64,000 nt of DNA. It comes from Flectobacillus roseus (GTDB taxonomy: Bacteria; Bacteroidota; Bacteroidia; Cytophagales; Spirosomataceae). The notes beneath the pieces were generated by a model that did not search any database, was not told where the DNA came from, and saw only the letters and a list, made by a program, of their open reading frames with translations. Position numbers and translations under genes: made by a program. Shown here piece by piece: positions 15,399 to 24,463 of this stretch. The stretch is taken from NCBI RefSeq assembly GCF_030056665.1, contig NZ_JASHIG010000023.1; one strand, given 5' to 3'. Each line of letters begins with the position of its first letter. Position 1 is the stretch's first letter.

Positions 15399-17738
15399 TT
15401 ATTTCTTAGCACCTTGTACCGCACCTGCTGCTTGTTTTTGCTGTTGCATTGGGTTTGGCATAGAAGGACGTTGTCCTTTGAACACTTGGAAACGAGTTGG
15501 TTGCTCTGGTTCACGAGGGAATGCGTTGTCTTCTGTGTTGATATCAGCAATTTCGTAGAATGGATCAAGTACCCATTTTGCTACCTTTTTATCAGTAGGG
15601 ATTACTTTCTTCACATCTTTGTCATTCAAACGCCAAATTTCTGCTGGAATACGAACTACTTCGTCAGTACCATCTTCGAATACCATTTTGATAATCACTG
15701 GCATTGGCAAACCTCCTTTGTTTTTCAAGTTAACTACATAGAAGTTTTTGTTGCCGTTTACCAATTGTTTCTCTTCGTCAGAAAGACCTGCAGTGGCCTG
15801 CTCAAAACGTTTTTTATCTGCTTCTGAAGTTGCATAACGGTCATAGCTGTTGTAGAAATCACGCATATCTGGATTTGCCTCTACTACTGTTTGAGGAATA
15901 TCTTTTTTGTTACGGATATTACTCATCGTTTGGCGTTTTGCTTCAGCTTCTGTTTTTGCTTTCGCATTCTTTTGTTCAGGAGATTGGTTGTCGATACCAA
16001 ACCATTCAACTGTTTCGATAGATTGGTCTACTGGCTCAACACCGTAGAACCATCCACGCCAGAACCAGTCCAAATCTACACCCGATGCATCTTCCATAGT
16101 ACGGAAGAAATCAGCAGGATATGGTTGTTTGAAAGCCCAACGACGAGCGTATTCTTTGAATGCCGCATCGAACAATTCACGACCCATAACCGTTTCGCGC
16201 AAGATATTCAAAGCTGTTGCAGGTTTTGCATAAGCGTTTGGACCAAATGCCATAATATTATCAGAACCACTCATGATAGGTACTTGTTGAGTAGGGTCAG
16301 TTTTCATGTAAGGTACAATATACTGAGGCTCGCCACGACGAGAAGGGAAATCTCTATCCCACTCTTGCTCAGCCAAATACTGACAGAAAGTATTCAAACC
16401 TTCGTCCATCCAAGACCATTGACGCTCATCTGAGTTGATAATCATTGGGAAGAAGTTGTGACCTACTTCGTGAATAATTACACCAATCATACCAGCCTTT
16501 GTAGCTTCAGAATAAGTACCATCTGGCTCAGGACGACCACCATTGAATGAAATCATTGGATATTCCATACCACCACCCGAAGTAGCATGACAAGAATATG
16601 CTACAGGATAAGGATAAGCTACAGAGTGTTTCGAGTACGAACGCAAGGTATGCGCTACAACCATTGTTGAATATTGTCCCCAAAGTGGATTACCTTCTTT
16701 AGAATACAACGACATAGCCCAAACCTTTTTGCCTTCTACGTCTACTTGCATAGCATCCCAGATAAATTTACGTGAACTAGCGAAAGCAAAGTCACGCACG
16801 TTATCGGCTTTGTAAACCCAAGTTTTCTTACCCGTTGGTTTACCTTTTTCAGCAGCTTCAGCCTCCTCTTGAGAAACGATTAATACTGGACGAGTAGCAG
16901 TTTTTGCTTTCTCCATACGCTTCAATTGCTCAGCCGACAATACTTGCGTTGGGTTTTGTAATTCACCCGAAGCACCAATTACATGATCATTTGGTGCTGT
17001 GATAGCTACTTTGTAGTTACCAAAGTTCAAAGTAAACTCCCCTTGACCCAAGAATTGTTTGTGCTGCCAACCATATACGTCATTGTACACAGCCATACGA
17101 GGGAACCAGTGTGCGATAAAATAGTTACAGTTGCCATCTTTCGCATAATATTCATAACCCGAACGACCATAGTATTCAGTAATCAAGTAGTTCCAGTCAA
17201 TTGAGAAAGAAACACTAGCACCAGATTTCAATGGCGTAGGCAAATCAATACGCATCATCGTGTTGTTGATGGTATAAGGTAAATTACCACCTTTAGCATC
17301 ACGCACTGATGTAATGTTATAACCGTACTTTTTAGGATCAGTCAAATTTTTGAATTGAGCTGTACTAGCTTGCGGACCCAAGCCACCCGTTTTGGTAGTA
17401 TTACCGATGGCATCTTCCTTAAAAAGGTTTTGATCTAATTGCAACCAAAGGTAACGAAGCTCATCAGGAGAGTTATTGAAATACGTGATAGTTTCAGAAC
17501 CAGTGATTTTACGTTGAATATCATCTAGTTCTACTTTGATGTCATAATCAGCACGTTGTTGGAAATAGTCCTTGCCAGGCGCACCCGATGCAGTACGATA
17601 CGAGTTTGGCGTAGGCAAGTCGGTGCCTAGTTGTTCAAAACGCTTGTTGCCGTTATAAGGGTTGGCAGTTTGTTGTGCCAAAGCCCCTAAGTTAGAGAAA
17701 GCAACCAAGCCAGAAAAAATCAACAGTATTTTTTTCAT
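15399..17738 (-). CDS. Secreted M1 family (gluzincin) metallopeptidase
   Basis: 779 residues from ATG 17738, chosen because a signal peptide begins there (MKKILLIFSGLVAFSNLGALAQ); a longer in-frame reading of 62 residues is poor leader sequence. Zinc site HEVGH at 423-427 with Glu446 (HEXXH-x18-E) and the M1 substrate loop GGMEYP at 388-393 are intact. It is an aminopeptidase N-like enzyme acting outside the inner membrane, with a C-terminal domain rich in charged residues (about 560-779). No neighbour explains its job; a nutritional or envelope-protein role is a guess. Confidence 0.93.
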   Translation of the reverse strand: MKKILLIFSGLVAFSNLGALAQQTANPYNGNKRFEQLGTDLPTPNSYRTASGAPGKDYFQQRADYDIKVELDDIQRKITGSETITYFNNSPDELRYLWLQLDQNLFKEDAIGNTTKTGGLGPQASTAQFKNLTDPKKYGYNITSVRDAKGGNLPYTINNTMMRIDLPTPLKSGASVSFSIDWNYLITEYYGRSGYEYYAKDGNCNYFIAHWFPRMAVYNDVYGWQHKQFLGQGEFTLNFGNYKVAITAPNDHVIGASGELQNPTQVLSAEQLKRMEKAKTATRPVLIVSQEEAEAAEKGKPTGKKTWVYKADNVRDFAFASSRKFIWDAMQVDVEGKKVWAMSLYSKEGNPLWGQYSTMVVAHTLRSYSKHSVAYPYPVAYSCHATSGGGMEYPMISFNGGRPEPDGTYSEATKAGMIGVIIHEVGHNFFPMIINSDERQWSWMDEGLNTFCQYLAEQEWDRDFPSRRGEPQYIVPYMKTDPTQQVPIMSGSDNIMAFGPNAYAKPATALNILRETVMGRELFDAAFKEYARRWAFKQPYPADFFRTMEDASGVDLDWFWRGWFYGVEPVDQSIETVEWFGIDNQSPEQKNAKAKTEAEAKRQTMSNIRNKKDIPQTVVEANPDMRDFYNSYDRYATSEADKKRFEQATAGLSDEEKQLVNGNKNFYVVNLKNKGGLPMPVIIKMVFEDGTDEVVRIPAEIWRLNDKDVKKVIPTDKKVAKWVLDPFYEIADINTEDNAFPREPEQPTRFQVFKGQRPSMPNPMQQQKQAAGAVQGAKK

Positions 17739-17907
17739 GGTCGATTTGTTGGTGAAAAATGTTTTTGACGAAATTAAGAAAAAAACAGTTTTAAGTAGTT
17801 GGTTTTTGTATGCTATTTGGCGGGTAAAGTCAGGAGTTGAGCGAATTGAGTAGATTTTACAACTGTCTAGTAGCCTTTTTTGCAAATTATATTCTTTTAT
17901 ACAAAAC

Positions 17908-17944
17908 AAAAAAGCCCAATACACTGGTGGTATTGAGCTTTTTT
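17908..17944. terminator. Terminator of GMC oxidoreductase gene
   Basis: Arms AAAAAAGCCCAATAC and GTATTGAGCTTTTTT with one mismatch, loop about 7 nt. It lies just past the stop at 17959 on the minus strand. Confidence 0.82.
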
Positions 17945-17958
17945 GTTTTTGGATAAGC

Positions 17959-19671
17959 TTATAAATTACCCATTCTCATTTGCTTCACGGCGTAGTCGGC
18001 TGCACGAGCAGTCATCGCCATATAAGTCAATGATGGGTTTTGTGTTGAGGTTGATGTCATCGATGCTCCATCGGTGACAAATACGTTTTTACAAGCGTGC
18101 ATTTGATTCCACTTGTTGAGTATCGATGTTTTGGGGTCTTTGCCCATTCGAGCGCCACCCATTTCGTGAATATCCAAACCAGCTGCCTGTTTTGAATCGT
18201 AGGTCTTGATATTTTTAAAACCTGCTTTCTCAAACATATCTGTCATTTGTTGCAAGTAATCTTTGACCATCTTTTCGTCATTATCATCATAACCTACAGC
18301 AATACGCAATTGCGGAATACCATAAGGGTCTTTCAGAGCTTTGTCGAGAGCTACATAATTGGATTCTTTCGGGATAGTCTCGCCCATCATGTGCGAACCT
18401 ACACTCCACGCCCCACGTGTTACCTTTCCAAGATTTGCTTTCAAATCTTCTCCGATACCTTCGCTACTGTTATACTCGATACGACGACCATCAAACCCTG
18501 CGGCATATCCACGTAAGAAGTCTGTTTCTTGCTTATACACATTACGGAAACGAGGAATATAGCCACTGTTTGGGCGACGACCATCGGTTGTTGAATCCAA
18601 TAACCCATCATACTCGCCTGACACACGTGCACGGTAGTTGTGGAAAGCCACGTATTTACCCAATACTCCACTGTCGTTACCCAAACCATTCTGGAAACGA
18701 TTTGAAGTGGAATTCAACAAAATCAAATTGGTATTCAAAGCCGCTGCGTTGACAAAAATGATTTTTGCATAAAACTCAATCATTTCTTTGGTATTGGCAT
18801 CTATGACTCTTACACCTGTTGCTTTCCCTTTTTTCTCGTCATAAATAATCGAGTGAACTACCGAATCGGGGCGAAGAGTCATTTTACCTGTTTTCATTGC
18901 CCAAGGAATCGTCGAGGCGTTACTACTAAAATATCCTCCAAATGGACAACCTCTTTCACAAATCGTACGATGCTGACACTGCGCACGCCCTTGTTGCAAG
19001 TGAATTGGTTGTGCTTTGGTAATATGCGCCGCACGACCAATAATGATATGACGGTCTTTATAGTTTTTGGAAACTTGTTCCTTGAAATACTTTTCAACAC
19101 AATTCAAATCGTGAGGGGGCAAAAACTCACCGTCTGGAAGTGTATCCAAACCATCTTTGTTACCTGTAATACCCGCAAATTTTTCGACATAACTATACCA
19201 AGGCGCCAAGTCATTATAACGAATTGGCCAATCTACCGCAAAGCCATCACGTGCAGGCCCTTCAAAGTCAAAATTACTCCAGCGTTGTGTTTGGCGTGCC
19301 CATAATAATGATTTTCCACCTACTTGATAGCCTCTAATCCAATCAAAAGGCTTTTCTTGTACGTAAGGATGTTCTTTATCTTTAGCAAAAAACTGCGTTG
19401 TACCTTCGTAAAAAGCATAACATTTACTTACAATAGGATTTTCTTGTTTGATCTCATAAGGTAATTGCCCTCTGTGTTCAAATTCCCAAGGCTGTAACAT
19501 CGTGGTCGGATAATCTACTACATGACGCACATCACGCCCACGTTCGAGCACCAAGGTACGTAAGCCTTTTCCTGTAAGTTCTTTGGCTGCCCAGCCACCG
19601 CTAATACCTGAGCCAATCACAATGGCATCATAGGTTCTATTTTTTGTGCTATCTATATTAAAATTACTCAT
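17959..19671 (-). CDS. GMC family FAD-dependent dehydrogenase
   Basis: 570 residues. FAD Rossmann motif AIVIGSGISGGWAAKEL at 16-32, then VLERG. The C-terminal GMC signature appears as ALD...DIHEMGGARMG and VTDGASMTSTSTQNPSLT. With a gluconate 2-dehydrogenase subunit-3-like partner upstream, it resembles the large subunit of membrane-associated sugar or polyol dehydrogenases (glucose, gluconate, sorbitol). These normally pass electrons to a cytochrome or quinone; no cytochrome c gene is in the window. No own signal peptide: export would have to piggyback on the Tat-type signal of the small subunit. Confidence 0.92.
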   Translation of the reverse strand: MSNFNIDSTKNRTYDAIVIGSGISGGWAAKELTGKGLRTLVLERGRDVRHVVDYPTTMLQPWEFEHRGQLPYEIKQENPIVSKCYAFYEGTTQFFAKDKEHPYVQEKPFDWIRGYQVGGKSLLWARQTQRWSNFDFEGPARDGFAVDWPIRYNDLAPWYSYVEKFAGITGNKDGLDTLPDGEFLPPHDLNCVEKYFKEQVSKNYKDRHIIIGRAAHITKAQPIHLQQGRAQCQHRTICERGCPFGGYFSSNASTIPWAMKTGKMTLRPDSVVHSIIYDEKKGKATGVRVIDANTKEMIEFYAKIIFVNAAALNTNLILLNSTSNRFQNGLGNDSGVLGKYVAFHNYRARVSGEYDGLLDSTTDGRRPNSGYIPRFRNVYKQETDFLRGYAAGFDGRRIEYNSSEGIGEDLKANLGKVTRGAWSVGSHMMGETIPKESNYVALDKALKDPYGIPQLRIAVGYDDNDEKMVKDYLQQMTDMFEKAGFKNIKTYDSKQAAGLDIHEMGGARMGKDPKTSILNKWNQMHACKNVFVTDGASMTSTSTQNPSLTYMAMTARAADYAVKQMRMGNL

Positions 19672-19754
19672 GAAATCAATGATTATTTGAAGAGCTGTCG
19701 AAGTTCGGTTTACTGCTTTGTTGCTAAAAAGCGCTGCTGATTAAATCATAAAGG

Positions 19755-19795
19755 TGTTTTTGCCGAACGCCCATAGCTCATTACCGAAAGCCTAA
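19755..19795. repeat. Partial copy of dispersed GCC-rich element
   Basis: TTTTTGCCGAACGCCCATAGCTC matches, allowing two or three changes, the right arm of the inverted-repeat element at 21163-21245. It lies in the 128-bp gap between the GMC genes. Confidence 0.5.
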
Positions 19796-19799
19796 CTAC

Positions 19800-20309
19800 T
19801 TATTTTACTTTTACACATCCATGGTATCTGCCTGGCACCATTTCATAATGCGTAATATTGGTCATTACGTATTCAGAATTGAGGTATCCACGTACTGTTA
19901 AACCTTTAAGCAAGCCATAAAAATCTTTGGTTTCGGCTCCACTTTCAAAGCCTTTCAACAATTCGATGCGCTGTGGTGTATCAAGCTGAGTAAATGGTTT
20001 GCTGTATTTTTGCTGAGCAACAGAGTCTATCTGGCCAATACCTTTGGCAAAAGCTGACTGTACTTCCTTAGAGTAACAATCGGCTACCATTTTTTGAACA
20101 AAAGTGTCCAATCCAAGGTCTTTTGCTCCAGGCGTGTTTGTCTTGGGAATAATGGTCTCAACAGCTTCGCTTAGTACACTCGCCAAATTAGGACGCAACC
20201 AATTTTTTGCGGTTATCGAGTTGGTCGACCAAGCATTTGCCCACTCGGGTAAAGCTACCGCTCCTCCAATGAGCATCGCCATACTTTTTAAGGCATTACG
20301 TCTTTCCAT
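19800..20309 (-). CDS. Gluconate 2-dehydrogenase subunit 3 family protein
   Basis: 169 residues. The N-terminus MERRNALKSMAMLIGGAVAL is a short twin-arginine-like export signal with cleavage probably near NAWS. The rest (about 35-165) fits the small-subunit family: VETIIPKTNTPGAKDLGLDTFVQ near 49-71 and the tail HYEMVPGRYHGCVKV. The protein chaperones and exports the GMC flavoprotein encoded 128 bp downstream. The pair is a common Bacteroidota arrangement. Divergent from the conserved hypothetical gene at 20657. Confidence 0.9.
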   Translation of the reverse strand: MERRNALKSMAMLIGGAVALPEWANAWSTNSITAKNWLRPNLASVLSEAVETIIPKTNTPGAKDLGLDTFVQKMVADCYSKEVQSAFAKGIGQIDSVAQQKYSKPFTQLDTPQRIELLKGFESGAETKDFYGLLKGLTVRGYLNSEYVMTNITHYEMVPGRYHGCVKVK

Positions 20310-20656
20310 AAGTTTGTCTTTTAGTAGTAAGAAAATGGGATTATTTTTAGTCTTTGGGGATATTTCTTATCTTTATTATAGCTTTAAAAATCATAATGAG
20401 TAATTACTAATTAAGCCCTTTAATGGCATGACTAGTACTTTTTTATCCTAAAACTTTGCAAAAAAATATTAGGACAGATTTTTATAAGCAATAACTCCCA
20501 ATATACACATATTTTCATAAATACTTATCCTTATCAATTAGGCTAACGAAGTGTAAAATATAATATTTTTAAGAAAAAATTTACTTAAACAAAATATACA
20601 AACAGCGAGTTTAGCCTTCATTCAAAAGATTGTTTCATTATATCCTATTGTATTTT
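20310..20656. other. Divergent intergenic region, AT-rich
   Basis: 347 bp between divergent genes. I see only an inverted repeat CCTAA/TTAGG at about 20448-20473 and AT-rich DNA. No operator of the sulfide type and no RNA gene is evident. Confidence 0.4.
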
Positions 20657-21145
20657 ATGGCACATGCAAATCCAGAACTCATCCAAGCCTTGCGTCGTAC
20701 TGCCCAAAAATTGTCTATCGGAAATCCATACCAATGGGGGCACATGGGAAGTTGTAACTGTGGCAACTTGGCGCAAGAATTAACCCAACTCACCAAAGCA
20801 CAAATTCATGAATTTGCCATGCAAGGTCGTGGCGATTGGCGCGAGCAAGTAGAAGAGTTTTGCCCAACGAGTGGGCTTCCGATGGACTTACTTATTTCGG
20901 ATATGCTCAATCATGGTCTAACAACTTCCGACTTACAGAACTTAGAACGTTTGAGTGATAAAAAAGTTTTAGCTAGAATTCCATTAGAGCGTCGTGACAA
21001 AATGCGCCACAATTACCGTGACGATGTAGTCCTTTATCTCAACGAGTGGGCGAATCAATTAGAAGAAGAATTGTTACCTAATATTAAGTTAGACTTGTCG
21101 TTCATGAACGAAGAAAAAGTTGAAGCAAATTTGGTGACCATTTAA
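20657..21145 (+). CDS. Conserved hypothetical protein of Bacteroidota
   Basis: 162 residues from ATG 20657 (MAHANPELIQALRRTAQKL). It is soluble, mostly helical and acidic, with no signal peptide. Visible features are a CNC pair in GHMGSCNCGNLAQELTQLT near 37-55, an acidic-aromatic stretch GRGDWREQVEEFCPTSGLPM, and a charged C-terminal helix. I recall such sequences as conserved in this phylum but know no function. The spaced cysteines and histidine could bind a metal. Stand-alone gene with a terminator about 220 bp downstream. Confidence 0.75.
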   Translation: MAHANPELIQALRRTAQKLSIGNPYQWGHMGSCNCGNLAQELTQLTKAQIHEFAMQGRGDWREQVEEFCPTSGLPMDLLISDMLNHGLTTSDLQNLERLSDKKVLARIPLERRDKMRHNYRDDVVLYLNEWANQLEEELLPNIKLDLSFMNEEKVEANLVTI

Positions 21146-21162
21146 GTATCAATACGCTTTTG

Positions 21163-21245
21163 TCAATAAGCCGTAGGCATTAGGCAGAAAAACTTCTACA
21201 GATTCATAGGAAATACTTTTGCCAAATGCCCATAGCTGACAGAAG
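21163..21245. repeat. Inverted-repeat element (GGCATT.GGCA arms)
   Basis: Left arm GGCATTAGGCAGAAA (21176-21190), right arm TTTTGCCAAATGCC (21217-21230). The tail GCCCATAGCT is shared with 19755-19795. Probably a dispersed non-coding element. Confidence 0.55.
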
Positions 21246-21364
21246 AATACCAAGTATTAGCACCTCATGTATCAGCGCTTTAAAGCTTATTTATAATCAA
21301 CTTGAATGTTAACAAAGGACTAATCAACCAATTTTGTAAGCAAGCTTCTTACGTCTGAGTACTT

Positions 21365-21402
21365 AAATGCCGAAGATGATATCAAACCATCTTCGGCATT
21401 TT
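21365..21402 (+). terminator. Rho-independent terminator
   Basis: AAATGCCGAAGATG / CATCTTCGGCATTT with a 9-nt loop and T run, downstream of the hypothetical gene ending at 21145 and before the yeeE promoter. Confidence 0.85.
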
Positions 21403-21474
21403 TTATTTTGTCTACTTCACAGAGGAAGGTAATTCTATTCATTTCCAGATTTGGGCTATAGAAAATTTGCGCTA

Positions 21475-21519
21475 TGTGATAAAAGTTACATTTAATGCCC
21501 TATCATTAAAATAACTTTG
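21475..21519 (+). promoter_or_regulatory. Crp/Fnr-type operator and -7 box, YeeE/YedE unit
   Basis: Operator TGTGATAAAAGTTACA at 21475-21490, -7 box TAACTTTG at 21512-21519, with 25 nt between operator and TTTG. The operator centre would lie near -42 from the predicted start, a class II activator position. Leader to the ATG at 21769 is about 245 nt. Confidence 0.82.
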
Positions 21520-21768
21520 TATCATCAAAAAGAAATAATCATACAATGAATGACTACTTATCTTTATTCTTTTTGAAACTAAATATCGCTAACTATTTGT
21601 TTAAATGATACTTATGCTTTCTACTTCTTCGGATAGACATCTTTTGATTCTCAAGCATTTTTTACCAATAAATTACTCAACGTTATAGAAATCCTATAAA
21701 TTTTTAAGAAATTAGAAAATAAAATACTTAATCTATAGACATTATTTTAAAACAATTTAAACATAATT

Positions 21769-22341
21769 ATGGAACTACTTGAATTCATTAAACAACCGTG
21801 GCCTTGGTATGTGGCAGGTCCTTTAATCGGACTTACAGTCCCTACTTTGTTATTAATCGGAAATAAATCTTTTGGTATATCATCGTCATTACGACATATC
21901 TGTGCGGCTTGTATGCCAGCAGATATACCATTTTTCAAATACAATTGGCGCAAAGAAATCTGGAATTTAATTTTTGTTCTTGGCGTTTTAATCGGTGGAT
22001 TTATTGCTACTAATTTCTTAGCGAATCCTAATGCCATTGTTATTAATCCTCAAACTATCAAAGATTTAAGCACATTAGGAATTAAGGACTTTAATGGTTT
22101 GATGCCTTCTGATATTTTTGCGCCTGAAAATATTTTTAGCTTAAAAGGGTTGATATTCTTTGTTATCGGTGGCTTTATGGTTGGCTTCGGAACCCGTTGG
22201 GCGGGAGGCTGTACTTCAGGACATGCCATTATGGGTATCTCTAACTTACAAGTCCCATCAGTCATTGCAACTTGTTGCTTTATGGTTGGCGGTTTTGCTT
22301 CAACGCACTTGTTGTTGCCATTGATATTTAAGTTATTTTAA
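21769..22341 (+). CDS. YeeE/YedE family sulfur transporter, first half
   Basis: 190 residues, about five membrane helices. Carries the family cysteine motif GGCTSGHAIMG (Cys148) and a second cysteine pair HICAACMP (Cys45, Cys48). YeeE/TsuA proteins move thiosulfate or related sulfane sulfur by relaying it between cysteines in the pore. Here the transporter is split into two half-size proteins (next gene at 22430), a common Bacteroidota form. The promoter has the sulfide-regulon operator. Direction of transport (uptake or export of thiosulfate made from sulfide) cannot be decided from sequence. Confidence 0.9.
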   Translation: MELLEFIKQPWPWYVAGPLIGLTVPTLLLIGNKSFGISSSLRHICAACMPADIPFFKYNWRKEIWNLIFVLGVLIGGFIATNFLANPNAIVINPQTIKDLSTLGIKDFNGLMPSDIFAPENIFSLKGLIFFVIGGFMVGFGTRWAGGCTSGHAIMGISNLQVPSVIATCCFMVGGFASTHLLLPLIFKLF

Positions 22342-22429
22342 AAGGGAACAGGCACAAAGGAGCACAGGCATAGAGTGTTAAAAGAGCTCTTCCTATTTCC
22401 TCACACATATTTTTCATAAAAATATTCTC
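22342..22429. repeat. Partial dispersed element between the two YeeE genes
   Basis: GGGAACAGGCACAAAGGAGC and the following CAGGCATAGAGTGTTAA match the left ends of the elements at 12034 and 34045. No right arm is present, so this is a half copy. Confidence 0.5.
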
Positions 22430-22927
22430 ATGAAATCGACATTTGAAACTCCGATAGTAGAAAAAGAAGAATTCGTTTGCGAAGCGCCAAACGATATGAA
22501 AACTTCAGAAAGCGGTTTATCCAACCTCAAATACCTCATCGTAGGAATTATGTTTGGTATCGTTTTCGTAAAAGCAGAAATTATATCATGGTTCAGAATT
22601 CAAGAAATGTTCCGTTTGCAAAGCTTCCACATGTATGGCGTTATTGGTAGCGCTGTGGTGGTAGGTATGATTTCGGTATTTCTCATCAAAAAATTCAATA
22701 TCAAAACGCTGTCAGGGGAAACGGTAGAGTTTCATCCCAAAAAATTCCAACAAGGACAAATCTACGGTGGTTTACTTTTTGGATTGGGCTGGGCTATCAC
22801 AGGCGCATGTCCCGGACCATTATTTGCTCAAATTGGTAGCGGTTTTGTAGCAGTCATTGTTACACTTTTGAGTGCTATTGCAGGTACTTGGACGTATGGG
22901 TACTTCAAAGAAAAGTTACCAAACTAA
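22430..22927 (+). CDS. YeeE/YedE family sulfur transporter, second half
   Basis: 165 residues. Membrane protein with about four helices after a soluble N-terminal stretch (1-32) that includes Cys17. The conserved GLGWAITGACPGP motif (Cys127) is the counterpart of the GCTSGH motif in the first half. It would complete a YeeE-like pore. 88 bp after the first half with only a partial repeat between, so one transcript is likely. Terminator at 22966-22992 ends the unit. The split and order match sulfur-transport pairs found beside rhodaneses and persulfide dioxygenases. Confidence 0.88.
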   Translation: MKSTFETPIVEKEEFVCEAPNDMKTSESGLSNLKYLIVGIMFGIVFVKAEIISWFRIQEMFRLQSFHMYGVIGSAVVVGMISVFLIKKFNIKTLSGETVEFHPKKFQQGQIYGGLLFGLGWAITGACPGPLFAQIGSGFVAVIVTLLSAIAGTWTYGYFKEKLPN

Positions 22928-22965
22928 AGGCTACAAGGCTAAATATTAAAGCATTATCAGTCAAG

Positions 22966-22992
22966 AAAAAGCACCTCACAAGGGTGCTTTTT
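22966..22992 (+). terminator. Rho-independent terminator
   Basis: AAAAAGCACC-loop-GGTGCTTTTT, 38 bp after the stop of the second YeeE half. Confidence 0.85.
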
Positions 22993-23026
22993 GCTTTTTA
23001 TGTATTTTCAAATAACATTTTTGCTA

Positions 23027-23070
23027 TGTAACAAATATCACAGAACCTCTTAGATTATTTATAGAATTTG
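23027..23070 (+). promoter_or_regulatory. Crp/Fnr-type operator and -7 region, SQR
   Basis: Operator TGTAACAAATATCACA at 23027-23042; the -7-like sequence TAGAATTTG ends at 23070. 24 nt separate operator and TTTG, one less than in the other three promoters. The ATG follows at 23094. Confidence 0.75.
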
Positions 23071-23093
23071 CAGAAAAAACCAAATTCTGAGCC

Positions 23094-24299
23094 ATGAACA
23101 ATCAATTCGAAGTTCTTATAGTCGGTGGCGGCAACGCAGGTTTGTCTGTTGCGGCACAATTGTTACAAAACAAATCTGGATTATCTATTGGTATCGTTGA
23201 GCCATCAGACAAACATTATTATCAACCAGCTTGGACCTTGGTAGGTGCTGGCGAGTTTGATATTGCCGATACTGAAAAGAACGAGAAAGATTATATTCCA
23301 GCAGGAAGTACGTGGATTAAAGATGCTGTAGCAACCTTTGAGCCAGAGCAAAATCAAGTTACTTGTAAAAGCGGAGCAAAATATACCTACAAGATTTTGA
23401 TTGTAGCACCGGGCATTCAGATTGACTGGCAAAAAATTAAAGGTTTATCCGACACATTAGGCAAAAACGAAGTATCAAGCAATTACTCTTTTGATATTGC
23501 GCCTTACACTTGGGAACTTATCAAGAATTTCAATGGAGGCGTTGCTGTTTTTACCAATCCAAGTACTGCCATTAAATGTGGAGGAGCCCCTCACAAAATT
23601 ATGTATTTGGCATGCGATTATTGGCGTAAAAAAGGCATTTTAGACCAATGTGAAGTGCATTATGTGTCTGGCGCTGGTGTTATCTTTGGCGTAAAGGAAT
23701 ATGCTCAAACCTTGGAAAAAGTTGTAGAAGACAATAACATACACACACATTTTGGTGCTAATACCGTAGCAATCGACGGAAAAAGCAAAACCGTTTTATA
23801 TGAACAAAAAAATGCAGAGGGAGAAATTGTTCAGAAAAGCCTGAACTTCGATATGTGCCATGCGGTGCCTCCACAAAGTGCCCCTGATTTTATCAAAAAA
23901 AGCCCTTTAGCTGATCCTAACAATGCCTTAGGATATGTTGAAATCAACAAAAATACGATGCAACATAGTCGCTATTCGAACGTGTTTGCCCTTGGTGACT
24001 GTACCAATGCACCTTGTAGCAAAACGGGTGCTGCTATTCGTAAGCAAGCTCCTGTGGTTGTCGAAAATGTCTTGAAAGTCTTAGCACAACAAACTCCTAC
24101 TGCTGAATATACGGGATACAGCGCATGTCCAATCCCAACGAAATATGGCAAACTCATGCTTGCAGAGTTTGATTATAGTAATACTCCCCAAATGACTTTC
24201 CCTTTTGACCAAGCCAAACCACGATGGACGATGTGGTTGCTCAAAAAATATGTTTTGCCTTGGTTATACTGGAATAGAATTTTGACAGGAAAAGCTTAA
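23094..24299 (+). CDS. sqr: Sulfide:quinone oxidoreductase, type II-like
   Basis: 401 residues. FAD motif LIVGGGNAGLSVAAQL at 8-23. The redox cysteines of type II (human SQOR-like) enzymes are visible: Cys162 in IKCGGAPHKIMYL and Cys308 in NAPCSKTGAA; GDCTNAP closes the flavin site. The C-terminus (VLPWLYWNRIL) is an amphipathic membrane anchor. It oxidises sulfide to a persulfide on glutathione or another thiol and reduces menaquinone. Product would feed the persulfide dioxygenase at 12137, and quinol could be used by cytochrome bd. Own promoter with regulon operator and own terminator. Confidence 0.93.
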   Translation: MNNQFEVLIVGGGNAGLSVAAQLLQNKSGLSIGIVEPSDKHYYQPAWTLVGAGEFDIADTEKNEKDYIPAGSTWIKDAVATFEPEQNQVTCKSGAKYTYKILIVAPGIQIDWQKIKGLSDTLGKNEVSSNYSFDIAPYTWELIKNFNGGVAVFTNPSTAIKCGGAPHKIMYLACDYWRKKGILDQCEVHYVSGAGVIFGVKEYAQTLEKVVEDNNIHTHFGANTVAIDGKSKTVLYEQKNAEGEIVQKSLNFDMCHAVPPQSAPDFIKKSPLADPNNALGYVEINKNTMQHSRYSNVFALGDCTNAPCSKTGAAIRKQAPVVVENVLKVLAQQTPTAEYTGYSACPIPTKYGKLMLAEFDYSNTPQMTFPFDQAKPRWTMWLLKKYVLPWLYWNRILTGKA

Positions 24300-24319
24300 T
24301 AACCTAACCCTTTATTTTC

Positions 24320-24363
24320 AAGCCAAAGAAGATAGTTCACAACTATCCTTCTTTGGCTTATTT
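24320..24363 (+). terminator. Rho-independent terminator after sqr
   Basis: Arms 24320-24337 and 24341-24359 (AAGCCAAAGA.../...TCTTTGGCTT) with a one-base bulge, followed by T. Confidence 0.82.
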
Positions 24364-24463
24364 CATATCTAACCTTGACAAAGTATATCAACAACAATTC
24401 ATATATTAATATATTGTCGTATCTTGTAAGATATTATCCCCAACTTAAATAGACACCCTTAGC

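Noticed and set aside
15399..17924. 62-residue N-terminal extension of the M1 peptidase
   Set aside because: A clear signal peptide starts at the internal Met (17738), and the extension covers the terminator of the neighbouring region.
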